A DNA stretch of 64,000 bases. It comes from Candolleomyces eurysporus. Lineage: Eukaryota > Basidiomycota > Agaricomycetes > Agaricales > Psathyrellaceae. The position numbers and the translations under genes were made by a program. This document shows positions 1 through 11,001 of this stretch, one piece after another; within the stretch, counting starts at the first letter, position 1; each line of letters starts with the position of its first letter. The stretch lies in the NCBI GenBank assembly GCA_027579435.1, contig JANBPK010001477.1, positions 1-64,000 of the forward strand, written 5' to 3'. The notes under the pieces were generated by a model. It was not told the DNA's origin, did no database searches, and saw only the letters and a program-made list of their open reading frames with translations.

Positions 1-1529
1 CAAGCGTGTCGGGGACTGGGGAGGGCTCAACTGGCTCGAGGCAGCATCTGTAACAGTGCTTTTCATAGAAGGTGGGGGAGGAGGCCATTTCGCTAGCCCG
101 CTCCCGCTGCCCCGAGTGGGGGACTGGACGCGCGATGACGTAGCTGATGCCGTGGAGTAAGCGCTGACAGGGGAAATCGGCATAGGGAGCCTTCCAGGCG
201 AAGGCGCAGGAAGTAAGATCGTTGTACTGGTCTTATTGGTGTCTGTCCGTGTCATAGGCTTCGTTGTTCGGAGAGAAGCTCCCGACCTCGAGGGGATGGA
301 GAGAGGAGGAACTACGGGTATTTCTTGCGTGTGACTGAGAGCTCGCGAGACAGGGATCGGTGGCAGAGACCTGTCCGTGTTGGTACGAATTGGTGTAGGG
401 AGAGAAGGTCTAGTCGCAGGTTGCGATCTTGGCCGTCGTTTCTCGCCTTTATCGGGGACTCTGGCTTCCTGAGAGTGATCATTTGGTGGACGCTCATGCT
501 TTCCCTCCGCACTCTCAGAAATGGTACTCAACATGGCGTCCCTATCACAATCAATCAGAACGATGCGGAACATAGAGGTAGAACGACAAACCAAAATGCG
601 CTAATCCATTTAGCCCTCTCCCTCACCGAGGCGACCGCAAACCGCTCAGGTGGCCTTCTGTCCTTGAATAATAGTTCAAAGACTTTCAAAGGCTCCCCGC
701 CTCCTCCTGCTTCGTGAACACCAGGCAGCGCTTCCCGTTCCTCAGGTTCCAGAGACCGTAGATCAGGCGACACCGACCGGATATCCGAGCACCCAGCCAA
801 CACTATATCGCGCGCGCACGGAATCCCTTCTGGGGTGAACCACGACACTCCAATCTTCCTCCCCTCCAGCGAGATAGTACACGAAGCCCACAACGGTATA
901 CCAGAAAGCGGGTATTCATCGTCGTCGGAAAGGTCCAATCCAGCCGGAGTGTACCTCGTCAAGTAAATGAGCTCTCCCATCTGCGTCTGCGACCTCGAGA
1001 GAGCGGGTCTCTGCGCATCTCCTAACGGAATAGGGAGTAAAGGTAGTTCTTTATGTTCTTCAGCGAGCGCCACTGATTTCTTGTTGACAGCGGCGGCGGC
1101 AATGGGGAAGACGACTTTGTCCCTTTCTGAGGGACCCATTAGACCGTTCTTCCCTTTCTTCAAGAGTGAAAAGAGGTTTTTGAAGGAGTGTTTCAGAGGA
1201 GCTGTCGACGAGTCTTTTTTGTTGGAGGAGGAAGAAGGGTAGAAAGACGCAGACGCAGTGGCATTGAAAGTCGTCGCTGGCGTACTCCTACGGAGGGCAT
1301 TCGAGGAAGAGAGGAGCGCGTTGGAGGGTGAAGGTCGACGGTAGGCAGTGCGTGTTGACCGGCTCGGACTCCTCAAGTCCGGAGGCCTACCCGTAGTACC
1401 GTCGTGCATCGTTTCATACTGGTCTATCAGCATTTTCGCTGATTTACGACGGTAGAGGGTGGGTCGTGGGTCATCACCCTCGCAGAGGGAGTCGTCCTGG
1501 TTGGTGCTACTCATTGACCGCGGACCCAT
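1..1529 (-). CDS. PH-domain protein, 3' end cut by window edge
   Basis: Two coding exons are visible. The first runs from an ATG at 1529 down to 592, and after a 50-base intron (542-591, GTTTGT...TAG) the second runs from 541 through base 1 with no stop. The start of the protein is Ser/Thr-rich and probably disordered. The middle, after an acidic DLSDDDEYP stretch, has alternating hydrophobic strands. These end in a helix that reads AKWISAFWDAM across the splice site, which is the usual terminal helix of a pleckstrin-homology domain. The tail is Pro/Ser-rich and disordered. PH domains bind phosphoinositides or partner proteins at membranes, but no second domain reveals the pathway. The start at 1529 is a choice: the frame is open further upstream to about 1595 without another ATG. 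Confidence 0.65.
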
Positions 1530-3125
1530 TTTGGAGCTCGTTGTCGACGAATGAGGAGTAGTGCGATGAGTTCGAGGGCATGGATGTCGCACCAAAGAGT
1601 CAGACCTTCGAGTAAGGAGGTGATCCGAGTCGTATTTCGAAATCGCCTGAAGTTGCTCCAGTGTTCCGGAGAGGAAGAGTAAGCGCTCTACCTCAATAGG
1701 CAGTCATAGTGTTGGGTTTTAGAGTGCAAAGTAGCCTAGAAGTCGGGAGACATTGCAAGGACAGCTCAGATGCTCGAGTCGTCAACTTCATTACTTTGGA
1801 GTTTTCGACGGCAATTCTGAATATCAGACTTCGAGCCAGGTTCTCGTGCCCTTCCGTTGCAGTGGCCGCGAACGGGTGGATCTAGTCAGCTTGGAATACT
1901 CGGAACATTACATCGTATATGAGGAGAATGCTGTGGTCGAGCCAGCATGGAATGGTCTGCATTTTCGGGAGGAATATTCAGGGGTAGCATAATGCATACT
2001 AACAGTGGCTGCGTTACACACCTGTCGTCATCGCTGTAAGCCGCCGGTGAGCGCGCAGATCTCAGTGGCAGGTGGGGGGGNTTGATTGCGCACTGGCTGA
2101 TGGTTATGTAGCAACGGCTCCAACGGACTTCGCGATCGCAGTTGCAGTTGCCCCAGACTGGCAGTGCAACGGTTGTTGGAAACTGGTCAATGGAAGACTC
2201 CGACGTGACAGTTTGTAGTGGGATGATGCTCCAAGTACTAAAATTATTTGCACTCGATACCGTTGCGTTGTCCCGGTGCTCCAATGTGCAGCCAATCAGA
2301 CACCGGGTGAGGTGAGCATGGAGGCGTAGGAAAATATGATGTAGATATCAGGAAAGGGTTCTCGGGTATTCCAACGAGTTCTTTCCAGGGATCTTTATGT
2401 CAAAGGGCATACTTTATGTTACTGTCACCGAATAGAACATTGTTGTGACAGTGGAGCAGATAGAACGCGGTCTCGACCGCCACTGCTGAGGGATATATGG
2501 TTGGCTATAATGCACTGTCTTGTGCGTTCGAAGCGCTCCGAGTCAGAGAGAGGCTTCTTTCCGTTTAGTAAACAGCATGATGGATCAGTGACAAGGGATG
2601 ATACGTGGATACAGATCTGGGAGGGCAGGGATTCGTATTGGAGCTTGCCCGGGCATGCTGATCCCGCATGCAGATTGTTTTGTCCCTGCGAAACAAGAAG
2701 AGTGGCTCCCGAGGCGGAGACTCGGAGGGTTGCAAGCCAAATCTGGGGTGATGACGTCAGAAGGGCAAACGGGCTGCGGCTTGCCTCTGCTGGCTGGCTT
2801 GGGGAAGCAGCGAGGGGGCTGGGGAAGACGGGCCTCGCCGTCGAAAGCCTATGGGAGCAATGGCAGGAACGAGCAGGACAACGGGGCACCGCCGACAAGA
2901 GGGCAATGACATCACTGGGTCGGTATTGCCTAATGCGGAAAAGACGCGGCTCGGGTGGGGCCAAGCCCAGCCAGCTCGTGGCGAACTGATTCTCCGAGGG
3001 ACTCGCGAACCGATTCTGACCTGGTGCCTATTCTCTTCTCCCAACCACCACCATCCCAGTACCTCCTCCCCGTCGTCGGCGTGCCTCTTCTCGGCGTCCT
3101 CCACGTCCTCCACGCCCCGTCGACA
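1530..3125. other. Intergenic, no supported gene
   Basis: This spacer lies between the outward-facing PH gene and the HSP20-like gene. Several open frames of 60-180 codons exist on both strands but none shows a recognisable domain, signal peptide or splice structure. A single N follows a run of eight G at 2081. It should hold the promoters of both flanking genes. Confidence 0.5.
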
Positions 3126-4852
3126 ATGCCAGACGTCTCTGGCTCATCCGCTTTCACGCTCTCCAGAAGGAACAGCGGTGAGTATGAGTTTCGCCGTCTT
3201 GCTGATTCATGCGCTGCGTCGTGATTGCCTCGTCATTTGCCTCGAGCAAGGACGGCCACGCGAGCCCCTCTTTGTTTATTTAACGGCCTTTGTCACTGAA
3301 TGACCGATCCACTTCTTTGCTTGCAGAATCCTCACACCGTGCTCCCAAATCTCCTCCTCCCCAAATGCACGATTGCCCAAGGACACCTCCTCCAATGCCC
3401 CCTCGATATCCCTCCTTTTCCAAACGTCACGCCTCCTTCCACTCTCCGAGAGAAGTCCCGCTTCCGTCCCCGAACCTCCTGCAGTCCGAGTCCGCAGTCC
3501 CGTTCTTCTCGCAACCGCCACAACAGTTGCAGTCGCAGCAGCCATCTGAGAATGCAAAGGGAAAAGAGCGCGAGCCGCCCGTGGGCAGTGCCGACAGTGA
3601 TTGGCGGGGAGGCAGGTCCGGCGAGGCAATGGAAGACGGCGAGCGACCGTCTGTGACTCAGGGAGACTCAACAGGTGCGTATTGAGCTCTGGTGCTGTCC
3701 CAGAACAATGCTGACGGTGGCTTTTGGATGTCTCCAGTGAACAAAACAGCAGAATGCCAAGAGTCCGATAATCCAATGGCACCATCTGCTTCCGGATCAG
3801 GCCTCATGGATTCCTCTCCGATCCAATTTTCGCGGGCCTCTCACAATCAGCATGCGGAACCTCCTTCTCCTTCTCGCTTAGTACCAGGCCCTTCTCTTCC
3901 TCCCGCACGATCTTCATCTTGGAGTGACCGCTTCTCCTCCTCCAGCCTGCCGCTCCCGTCTCAGATCCCTTTCTATGCTCTGCCTCAGGCTGGGTCCGGG
4001 CAAAGACAACAGGTGACCAGCAACGACCCCCCTGCCACTCAATTTTCTCAGAATTCAAAAACATTCCCGCACTGCCCTCCTTTGGATGAGTCAAGCTCAG
4101 AATCATCGGTAGGATCATCATCGTCATTGTCATCGTCTCGGACCTCTTCAAGCAGTGTCCCTCCCATTGAATCCAACAACCACAAATCCTCCCCACCGCC
4201 GTCCTCACCTCTACACACATCCCCCGCGGAGCCGCCATCGCGGTACGCAAGTCCACCACCCNAACCTGCCTCCACGTCCGATCTCCCCTTTCCGAGCTCC
4301 GCAACCGCCGCCGCCGTCGCAACGGCCCTATGTGCCACCGCCGTTGCCGACGGCCATGCGGCGTTCTTTCCCTGCAAGCTCGCAGCCGTCGTATGCATTT
4401 CCGGAAGGACCGACAATTCTCGAGAACGAACCTGATACTTCGGAAAACTCTGGAAGGGTCCCAGCTCCCTACGAGGTCTTTTTGAACCGCGCGCCTCAGC
4501 CTGCCGATAGCTGGTTGCAGGTTGAGACCCTGCAGATGGAGTACAGGCTTTTCGCTCGGCTACCTGGATTCACAAGAGAGGGAATTACCCTAGCAACTAA
4601 GCGGAGACGGATATTGCACCTCGTCGCTGACAAGTGGGATCACGATGGTGGTAAGTTTGTTTTGTCTGATATATCGGATTTCATCGATTAACTGTCCTTT
4701 CAGGTCACTTTGAAAGAAGGATAGCGTTTGGGCATGATGCGGATTTGATGCACGTTCGGGCAGAGTTTGACGGCGAGATGTTGCGGGTGTGCATTCCTCG
4801 CCGGCAGCCTGCCTGGTCAAACTCAAGAATAGCGTACTCTGGCAGGGCTTGA
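3126..4852 (+). CDS. HSP20/alpha-crystallin-domain-like protein
   Basis: Four exons: 3126-3177, 3327-3674, 3738-4650 and 4704-4852, all with GT-AG borders and matching phases, giving about 487 residues. Roughly the first 370 residues are Ser/Pro-rich, low-complexity and probably disordered. The C-terminal ~90 residues form beta strands like an alpha-crystallin domain: they begin DSWLQVETLQMEYRLFARLP, continue through an FERRIAF strand, and end EMLRVCIPRR, which matches the family's L-x-V-x-I-P-K/R strand. Small heat-shock proteins hold unfolded clients, but such a long disordered arm is unusual and its job is unknown. The reading frame shifts by one base at the N at 4262, beside CCC, so a homopolymer error is likely. 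The 3' end is uncertain: a weak donor at 4834 and a good acceptor at 4903 would replace the last residues and move the stop to 5117. Confidence 0.7.
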
Positions 4853-7800
4853 TCCGCCTCCCGCACCCCCAGCTGGCTGTTGCTGAACACGTTCCTTTTC
4901 CAGCAGTGATCACTCGACCTCCCAACAACCGGGACCTAGGTCACCTGCGCCTTCGCTCATTCCCTTTACTCCCCATCCCTTACAACAGCTTCCGACTTAT
5001 TCCCGACGTCAACGAGCTTCAAGTCTCGCCACTCTGCCGGACTGCAGCCTGTGGATACCCTTTCACACTTATTTCCCGCTCTTTTATTCAATCGAAAGGG
5101 TTGGATCGGGTATTTAATAGCTGCCGCAGTGCGCTCCACCACCAATGTCTCAAGCATCCCCTTGTGCCCACCCTATCTCGTTGCATCCTATCTTATTCTA
5201 ATTTGCTGGATTCACCCATCGACCACTGTCGTTCTTGCTTTTCCCTACATCTACATCCATAATTCGTCACCCCTAGCATCACCCTCGTCATTATCGCTGA
5301 GGATCGGTTGCCTATCATCATCACATCAACTCTTGGGACGATCCCGATCTCAGCAACCAATCAACGGCACGATTTATGACTCCACCCTCTGCCCACCACG
5401 CCAGCATGTTCGATTCCAACGTCCAAAACTCATCCTTGTACGCCCACCCCACTGCATATCCAAGATACGACTTAACAACATACAACATCGTCATTCACCG
5501 CGGCATATTATCATATCATCTCACATCCCCACATGCATTCCTCCTTCACTTCTTTTTATTTCACCCGCGTGGTTGCAGGTGGACATGGAAGGGGCTGGCA
5601 CCTGTACCTGAACATTTACGAGAGTTTCTCGGTATTCTGTATTTGGTTCTACTCCCTCCTTCTACCACCGCTTCCCTGCCTTCGTACTATTCACTTTTTT
5701 ATTTCTGCTATACTTAGCTGTATATATCCCCGTACTACATGCTGTCAGCGATCTTTCGTTGCTGTCAGGTCTCATAACACCATCACTTTCTTATATCATT
5801 TTCCTCCTCTGTATCATTTCTCAGTCCTCCTCCCTCTCTTGTTGTGGAATTGCTCCTTACATATTATATTTGCCCTACTCCAAGATCTATTTTTTGTGTC
5901 CTTTCAACAGCGGTCGACGGTATTGTTGCGTCGTGCCGGTGTGCAATTTTTTTNGTTAGAACGGTGGTCCGAGCCGATATGTTTACAGCTGTCTTTAACG
6001 CTGGAGCTGCTCGTAAACTTCCTGTTTGTGGGGGCAATGAATCCTAGGAGTACGAGTATGTAGACCGGAGAATGCTGGTTGGCTAGTTGACCTGAACCGC
6101 ACCAGCTCAACTCGGGAAGTACATGACGTCCTCCTTGCCTGCCTTTCACAGCACCGCCGGCTTGGTATCTTCGCCTTTTCCTTTTCCTCTCCTTCTTCAC
6201 TTACTGTATTTACGTTCTAATTCCCTTGCTCCAACTCGACTGTATAATAGGTCCCTTTCTTCGTCCGCGTTTGTCACGACCTTCCTATTTAATTCCAACG
6301 ACAGATGTATGACTAGGACTGTATAGTACATATTAGCCCCCAAAGTCGATTGAACCGCAGTTGCAATGAGATGGCGTTTCTTTCTCCCAATTGCCTTGCT
6401 AATGACATTGACACTGCATGCCACATTTATCGATGCGGCGCAGTAACGCGAGATAGATCTATTTGACAGGTCTCTTTCACATACGCGAAATGAAATTCAT
6501 TCGCTCATCGATCGTTCGTTTTCCATTGTTCGTTTTCCCTCATCGAGCGCGTGGAAGGATCTACGACCACTCGTCGTCGACACGAGTGGACTCACATGCC
6601 CAAGTACCTGCGCCGCTGTGGGTATTATTTGACCTTTGTGTATAAGGAGGCAGTTGCGGATTTGGGTATACTTTGACCCAACATGTAAAACGTGGGGGAC
6701 GGTGGACGAAGAAGACTTGTAAACACTAGAATAGGTCGTCCGCTGAAATCGCCGAACCGGGTCTGCGCTCCTGCGTGAAGTTTTTTATATTATAAGTTTG
6801 TGAAGAGACGAAACGAGCGCTAACCGTGCGGCCATGGTGACACTGGGAGGTTCGCGGGAAGGACTGAATCCTGGAATATGAATCCAGTCATCCAGTCGAG
6901 TAGAGATACTTATAATGTCAGTCTTCATGTCAGTGGCGTCTAGCACGGCCAGACAACGGCCCTGACAGTCGTTGAATTGAATACAGATAAGCCCCTTGCG
7001 AAGTCGAGTCAAAAAGCTTCCCAGTCTAAACCAAATTCCGGGAAGGGCGACGACGACGTCAACGCATCAACCCTTGCTGAGCCCAGCGAATGAGAGAATT
7101 TAGAAAGACCGCGAAGTTGGCGTTGTAAGGGTCTAGAATCTGTCTTCGAGGCAGGCACCAATAGAGTATCGGAGGGTATGACATACAATGTGACTGGTGG
7201 CAGAGCAGGTTTGGGCCACGCGAATTTGAAATGAAATGTCAGAGGTCGTAGTCATAAGTTGCCGAATAGTTGGAAGGAGGCGTAGAGGCAATAAGCAAGG
7301 TTCATTATCCATGAGTTCGAGTCAGAGGAAGGTTCATTGGGCGCTGAGAGACAGAAAGAGGCAGGTGCGTTGAAACGTCAATGACCGGCAGGTAGACTCG
7401 TCCCGGTCCCGTGGAATTTTGCAGTCCGCAGGGCCAGCAGGCATAGGGAAGATCTTCTAAAAAGTCGTCGATGCTGCGATGAGCACAGCATGGAAAAGCG
7501 ACGTGGCCTCGTTACCTCCCGCCTTCCAACTGTGCTTGCCAGAATTATAGCCAGGAAAAAGAGAAGTCCTCCCAAGCGGGAGATTCGGGTTGGTTTGGTT
7601 GATGTTATGGTTCACCTTTACCATTGTAAAAGCGAGAGCGGCCGAAAAATGATGATTGCGAATTTGAGGTCGCTATCGCCTGCCTCCTTGCACGATACTA
7701 GGACGCCCGGACCTTGACCGCGGTGTTGGAACTCGTGACGTGCTGCCAGCACCCAGATGGATCGGGATGTATTGGTCGTTCTCCGTTTTTCCTGAGACCG

Positions 7801-8731
7801 GGGTGGCGTTTCCTTTTATCGTAGAGGGCTCAGGGCATGTAGAAGGATCATCTGCTCAGCCCTGTCCTAGGATTAGTGCCTGGGACGAGTTGAGTAAAAA
7901 AAGAGTGTGTCCATACGAGTGTCGGTCGGAAAACAAGCGACACGTTGCACAAGTACTTCTTCCGAGAGGCAGCTTTTCGTCAAATTTTCGTCACTGCATC
8001 GCGTTTATATATCTGTATTCCGAGCAGTATTATGATACTCGTCACTTCAACGTATGTTGCGGGCTAAGAACGGTCTGAAATCGCACCATGGATTGGGGGT
8101 GGCAGTCTTTCGCTTCTATCTAGGAAAAGTTCTCCCGACAGACGAGTTGATCATGATTGAGGGAACGTGCCATGTTTCCGAGTCCCTGCTCTCTGAGAAT
8201 TCGACTGGGTATAAGAGAGATAACCAATGTGCGTTTTTATCGCGGTTGGAGCAACTGTGACAAGAGATAAGGGCGAGCGGCGTGTAGCACCCACTTCCCA
8301 GCGAGCTGGGTCAGAATCTCCTGTGCAGGATGACAACATACGCTAATTTTATAGCGCAATTGAGGGCTTGTAGGTACTTCTTTCATCGTGGCCTTCTCTG
8401 TACGTGGTGTCGAAGGAGGCCTGGTCCTCACAGTCTACAGGGAAGACTCGGAAAGGTTGGAGGAAAGTACTTTCGATACCAGAAATACTTATCAGATGTT
8501 CTCTTGGCCTTCCACAGAGTCAGGTATCTTTTAGGCCAAAATCCAGCGAGCCTTCAAGTTTCTCAGACGGTCGATCTAGACGAAGTTAATTGACGCGGAG
8601 TCACGGCTGCTGATGCCGAAATTTAGGACGGGCCGACGAGGCCAATTTCCCACAGTTCTCTCTCAACTTGAACCGGTCAGCAACTCAAAAGCTAACTAGT
8701 CAGCCCCAGGTGGCGGACAAAAAATAAAGTA
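4853..8731. other. Gene-poor 3.9-kb stretch
   Basis: No gene can be supported here. The first kilobase (about 5130-6330) is strongly pyrimidine-rich on the plus strand and may be 3' untranslated sequence of the HSP20-like gene. The rest holds only short open frames without domains, codon pattern or convincing splice sites. Long non-coding transcripts or fast-evolving small genes cannot be excluded by eye. Confidence 0.45.
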
Positions 8732-8737
8732 TATAAA
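8732..8737 (+). promoter_or_regulatory. TATA box of the secreted repeat protein gene
   Basis: The sequence TATAAA lies 109-114 bases before the ATG at 8846 and is followed by a pyrimidine-rich leader with CTTC-type blocks, a typical fungal core promoter for a strongly expressed gene. Confidence 0.5.
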
Positions 8738-8845
8738 CCATGGGGCCTCAGCATACGAGAGCCATCGGACTCTAGTTCGCTTTCGGCCTTCATTTCTTCT
8801 ATAACCCTTGCCAACGACCTTCACGAACTCACGATCTTTTTCGCA

Positions 8846-10707
8846 ATGCGATCCTCCTACATCCTGATCCCAGCCCTTGCTTTTATCAACTTGGGCGTCT
8901 CCGCCCAGCTCCAAAAGTCTGGGGGACACATCAGGTCCGGCGTCGTTCAACGCGCTATCGCTATCACGGAGAGGCGCCAGGTCCATAGTGCCGACTTCTC
9001 GAGTGGCGGTCCTTCCGACGGTGCCTTTGGCGACCCTTTGCGCTCCAACTATGCTCACCGCAAACGCGACGCAGGAGAACTGAATCCCAATTCTCGCATC
9101 CAGCGCGGTCTTATCGCTCTGGCTTCCTCCATCCTCGGTATCCCGAGCTCTGATACCGATTCGGGTACTCAGTCGGACAGTCCTTCGTCCACCTCTGATA
9201 GTCCCACAAATGTTGTCAATGTTACTGTCTCCAGCAGTAAGGCGCCCCCGAGCGATGTGGTTGACAAAGCCTCGTCTGCCAACGCGCCAGTTTCTCCTCC
9301 GGCCATCAATGGCACTTTTGCTAACGCTGCCGGAACTCCATTCCCCGCCACTGGCTCCCCTTCTGACGACCTTTCTTCGATTCCGGACTCTGGAGCGAGC
9401 TCCCAAGGGGTGGCTACTGTCCTCACTACGGAATCTAGCTTGGGCTCGACCATTATTGGGTCGGCTGATGACGCTACTGGTGGTAACACCACCTCCGCCC
9501 TCCCTGTCTCTGGACCAGACGACATCTCTAATCCAGTTCTCGCTGAGGGCGCGGACCGCGGAAGCTCTGAAGATAACCTTGACGCCTCTGGCGATGGTAA
9601 TGGTTCGTCCCATTTCATTACCTCGGGTTTGACTTCCTAACTCACTTTTCCCCCTTTACTTAGCTGCACTATCCGCAGACCAACCTGGCGATACCAACCG
9701 TAGCATCAGTCCCCGTGATATCGATACTCCTGTCGGTTCCTTGCCTGTCGGTGACAGCTCAGGCTCCTCTACCCAGTCTGACGACGTATTTGCGACCGCC
9801 ATCGGTGACACTGACATGATCGACAACTCGAGCTCCGCCTCTAGCCAGGACAACGACGTTCTTGTGACTGTGGATGGAAACCCCACTATGGCTAAAAACT
9901 CGGGCACCGACTCCACCCAGTCCAACCAGTCCAACTCGGGCTCTACCTCTAACAGCATTCTTCCCGGTGCCGTTGGATCGCCTCTCGCCGCTACCGACAA
10001 TTCGGGCACCCAGTCTGACGACGCCGTAGTGACTGTCGTTGGTTCGCCTTCTATGANCNACGGCTCGGGCTCGCGCATCGACTCCAACCAATTGAACTCA
10101 GGCTCTAACTCTAACAGCATTCTTCCCGATGCCGCCGCCACCGACAATTCGGGTACCCAGTCTGGCGACACTTTCGTGACTATCCTTGGTTCACCTTCTG
10201 AGACCGATAACTCGGGCTCCGCCTCTAGCCAGGACAACAACATGTTTATAACTGTGGTTGGAGACCCCAATGTGACCAAAAACTCGGGCACCGACTCCAC
10301 GCAGTCCAACCAGTCCAACTCGGGCACTACCTCTAATCCGGCTGCCGCGGGAGCCAACGGTGACTCGGGCCCCCAGTCTGGCAACTATATTGTAACCGTC
10401 CTTGGTTCGCCGGACAACAGCTCTGGCTCTAACTCTAACCAGGGCGGTAACACTGCTGTCACTGTCCCTGGACAGCCCTCCACGACTACCGCCAACTCCC
10501 AGTCTGACGGTGCCCAGCGCGTCTCCAGCTCGGATTCTACCCAGTCCGACGAGTCTGCGACAGCTACTACGGATGGGTCCAACACTGACCAAGCCGTGGC
10601 CGCCGATGTATTCGTAAGCGAGCCTTTTACTTACCTCTGAACTATCCAATACTGAATTCTTTCAACAGGGCGTCGTTCCAGGTACTAGTTGCCAATGCCC
10701 TCCTTAG
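8846..10707 (+). CDS. Secreted Ser/Thr-rich repeat protein
   Basis: Exons 8846-9626, 9664-10613 and 10669-10707 give 589 residues. The first intron is only 37 bases but has a CTAAC branch site and a pyrimidine tract. The protein starts with a clear signal peptide (RSSYILIPALAFINLGVSAQ). Soon after come basic sites, ERRQ and RKRD, that could be cut by a Kex2-type protease. The rest is rich in Ser, Thr, Asn, Asp and Gly with many N-glycosylation sequons. The second half repeats a loose unit: TQSDD-like, then a strand of the form VTVVGSP, then NSG. About seven to eight copies are visible. There is one Cys pair near the end (CQC) and no GPI signal. It is probably extracellular or wall-associated; no known family was recognised. 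Two Ns (10057, 10059) do not break the frame. Confidence 0.72.
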
Positions 10708-11001
10708 GCTGCGAGTCGCGATTCTGACTTACGCCTCGACCACCGAGCACTGGGCTGAAGACGTGACTGAGTAGATTTGTTCTAGTTTGATTAGATATTA
10801 TTGGGATTGATGTACCACATTATGGAGATATTCTCCGCCAAAATACATTGGCGACGTTTCTTGTTTCTGTCGACGTCAATTTGAAATCCCGAGCCGTGAC
10901 AAGGAGTGTGACAAAGTATCAGCTGACTGTGACAACCGCGTCTGGATTCGCGTGGCAAGTCGAACGCGGTTGACCAACGCCCGGCTCTTCGCATTACCAA
11001 T

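Noticed and set aside
2501..2989. A 162-codon open frame on the plus strand
   Set aside because: It has no domain, the opposite strand is open over the same bases, and it lacks splice or promoter support. Chance open frame in GC-rich sequence.
7740..8078. A 112-codon open frame in the gene-poor stretch
   Set aside because: It has no recognisable motif or consistent codon pattern, and its apparent start is not ATG.
8846..10707. Kex2-processed repeat peptide precursor (KEP-type)
   Set aside because: Basic sites occur only near the N-terminus; the repeats themselves are not separated by KR or RR, so peptides would not be released from them.
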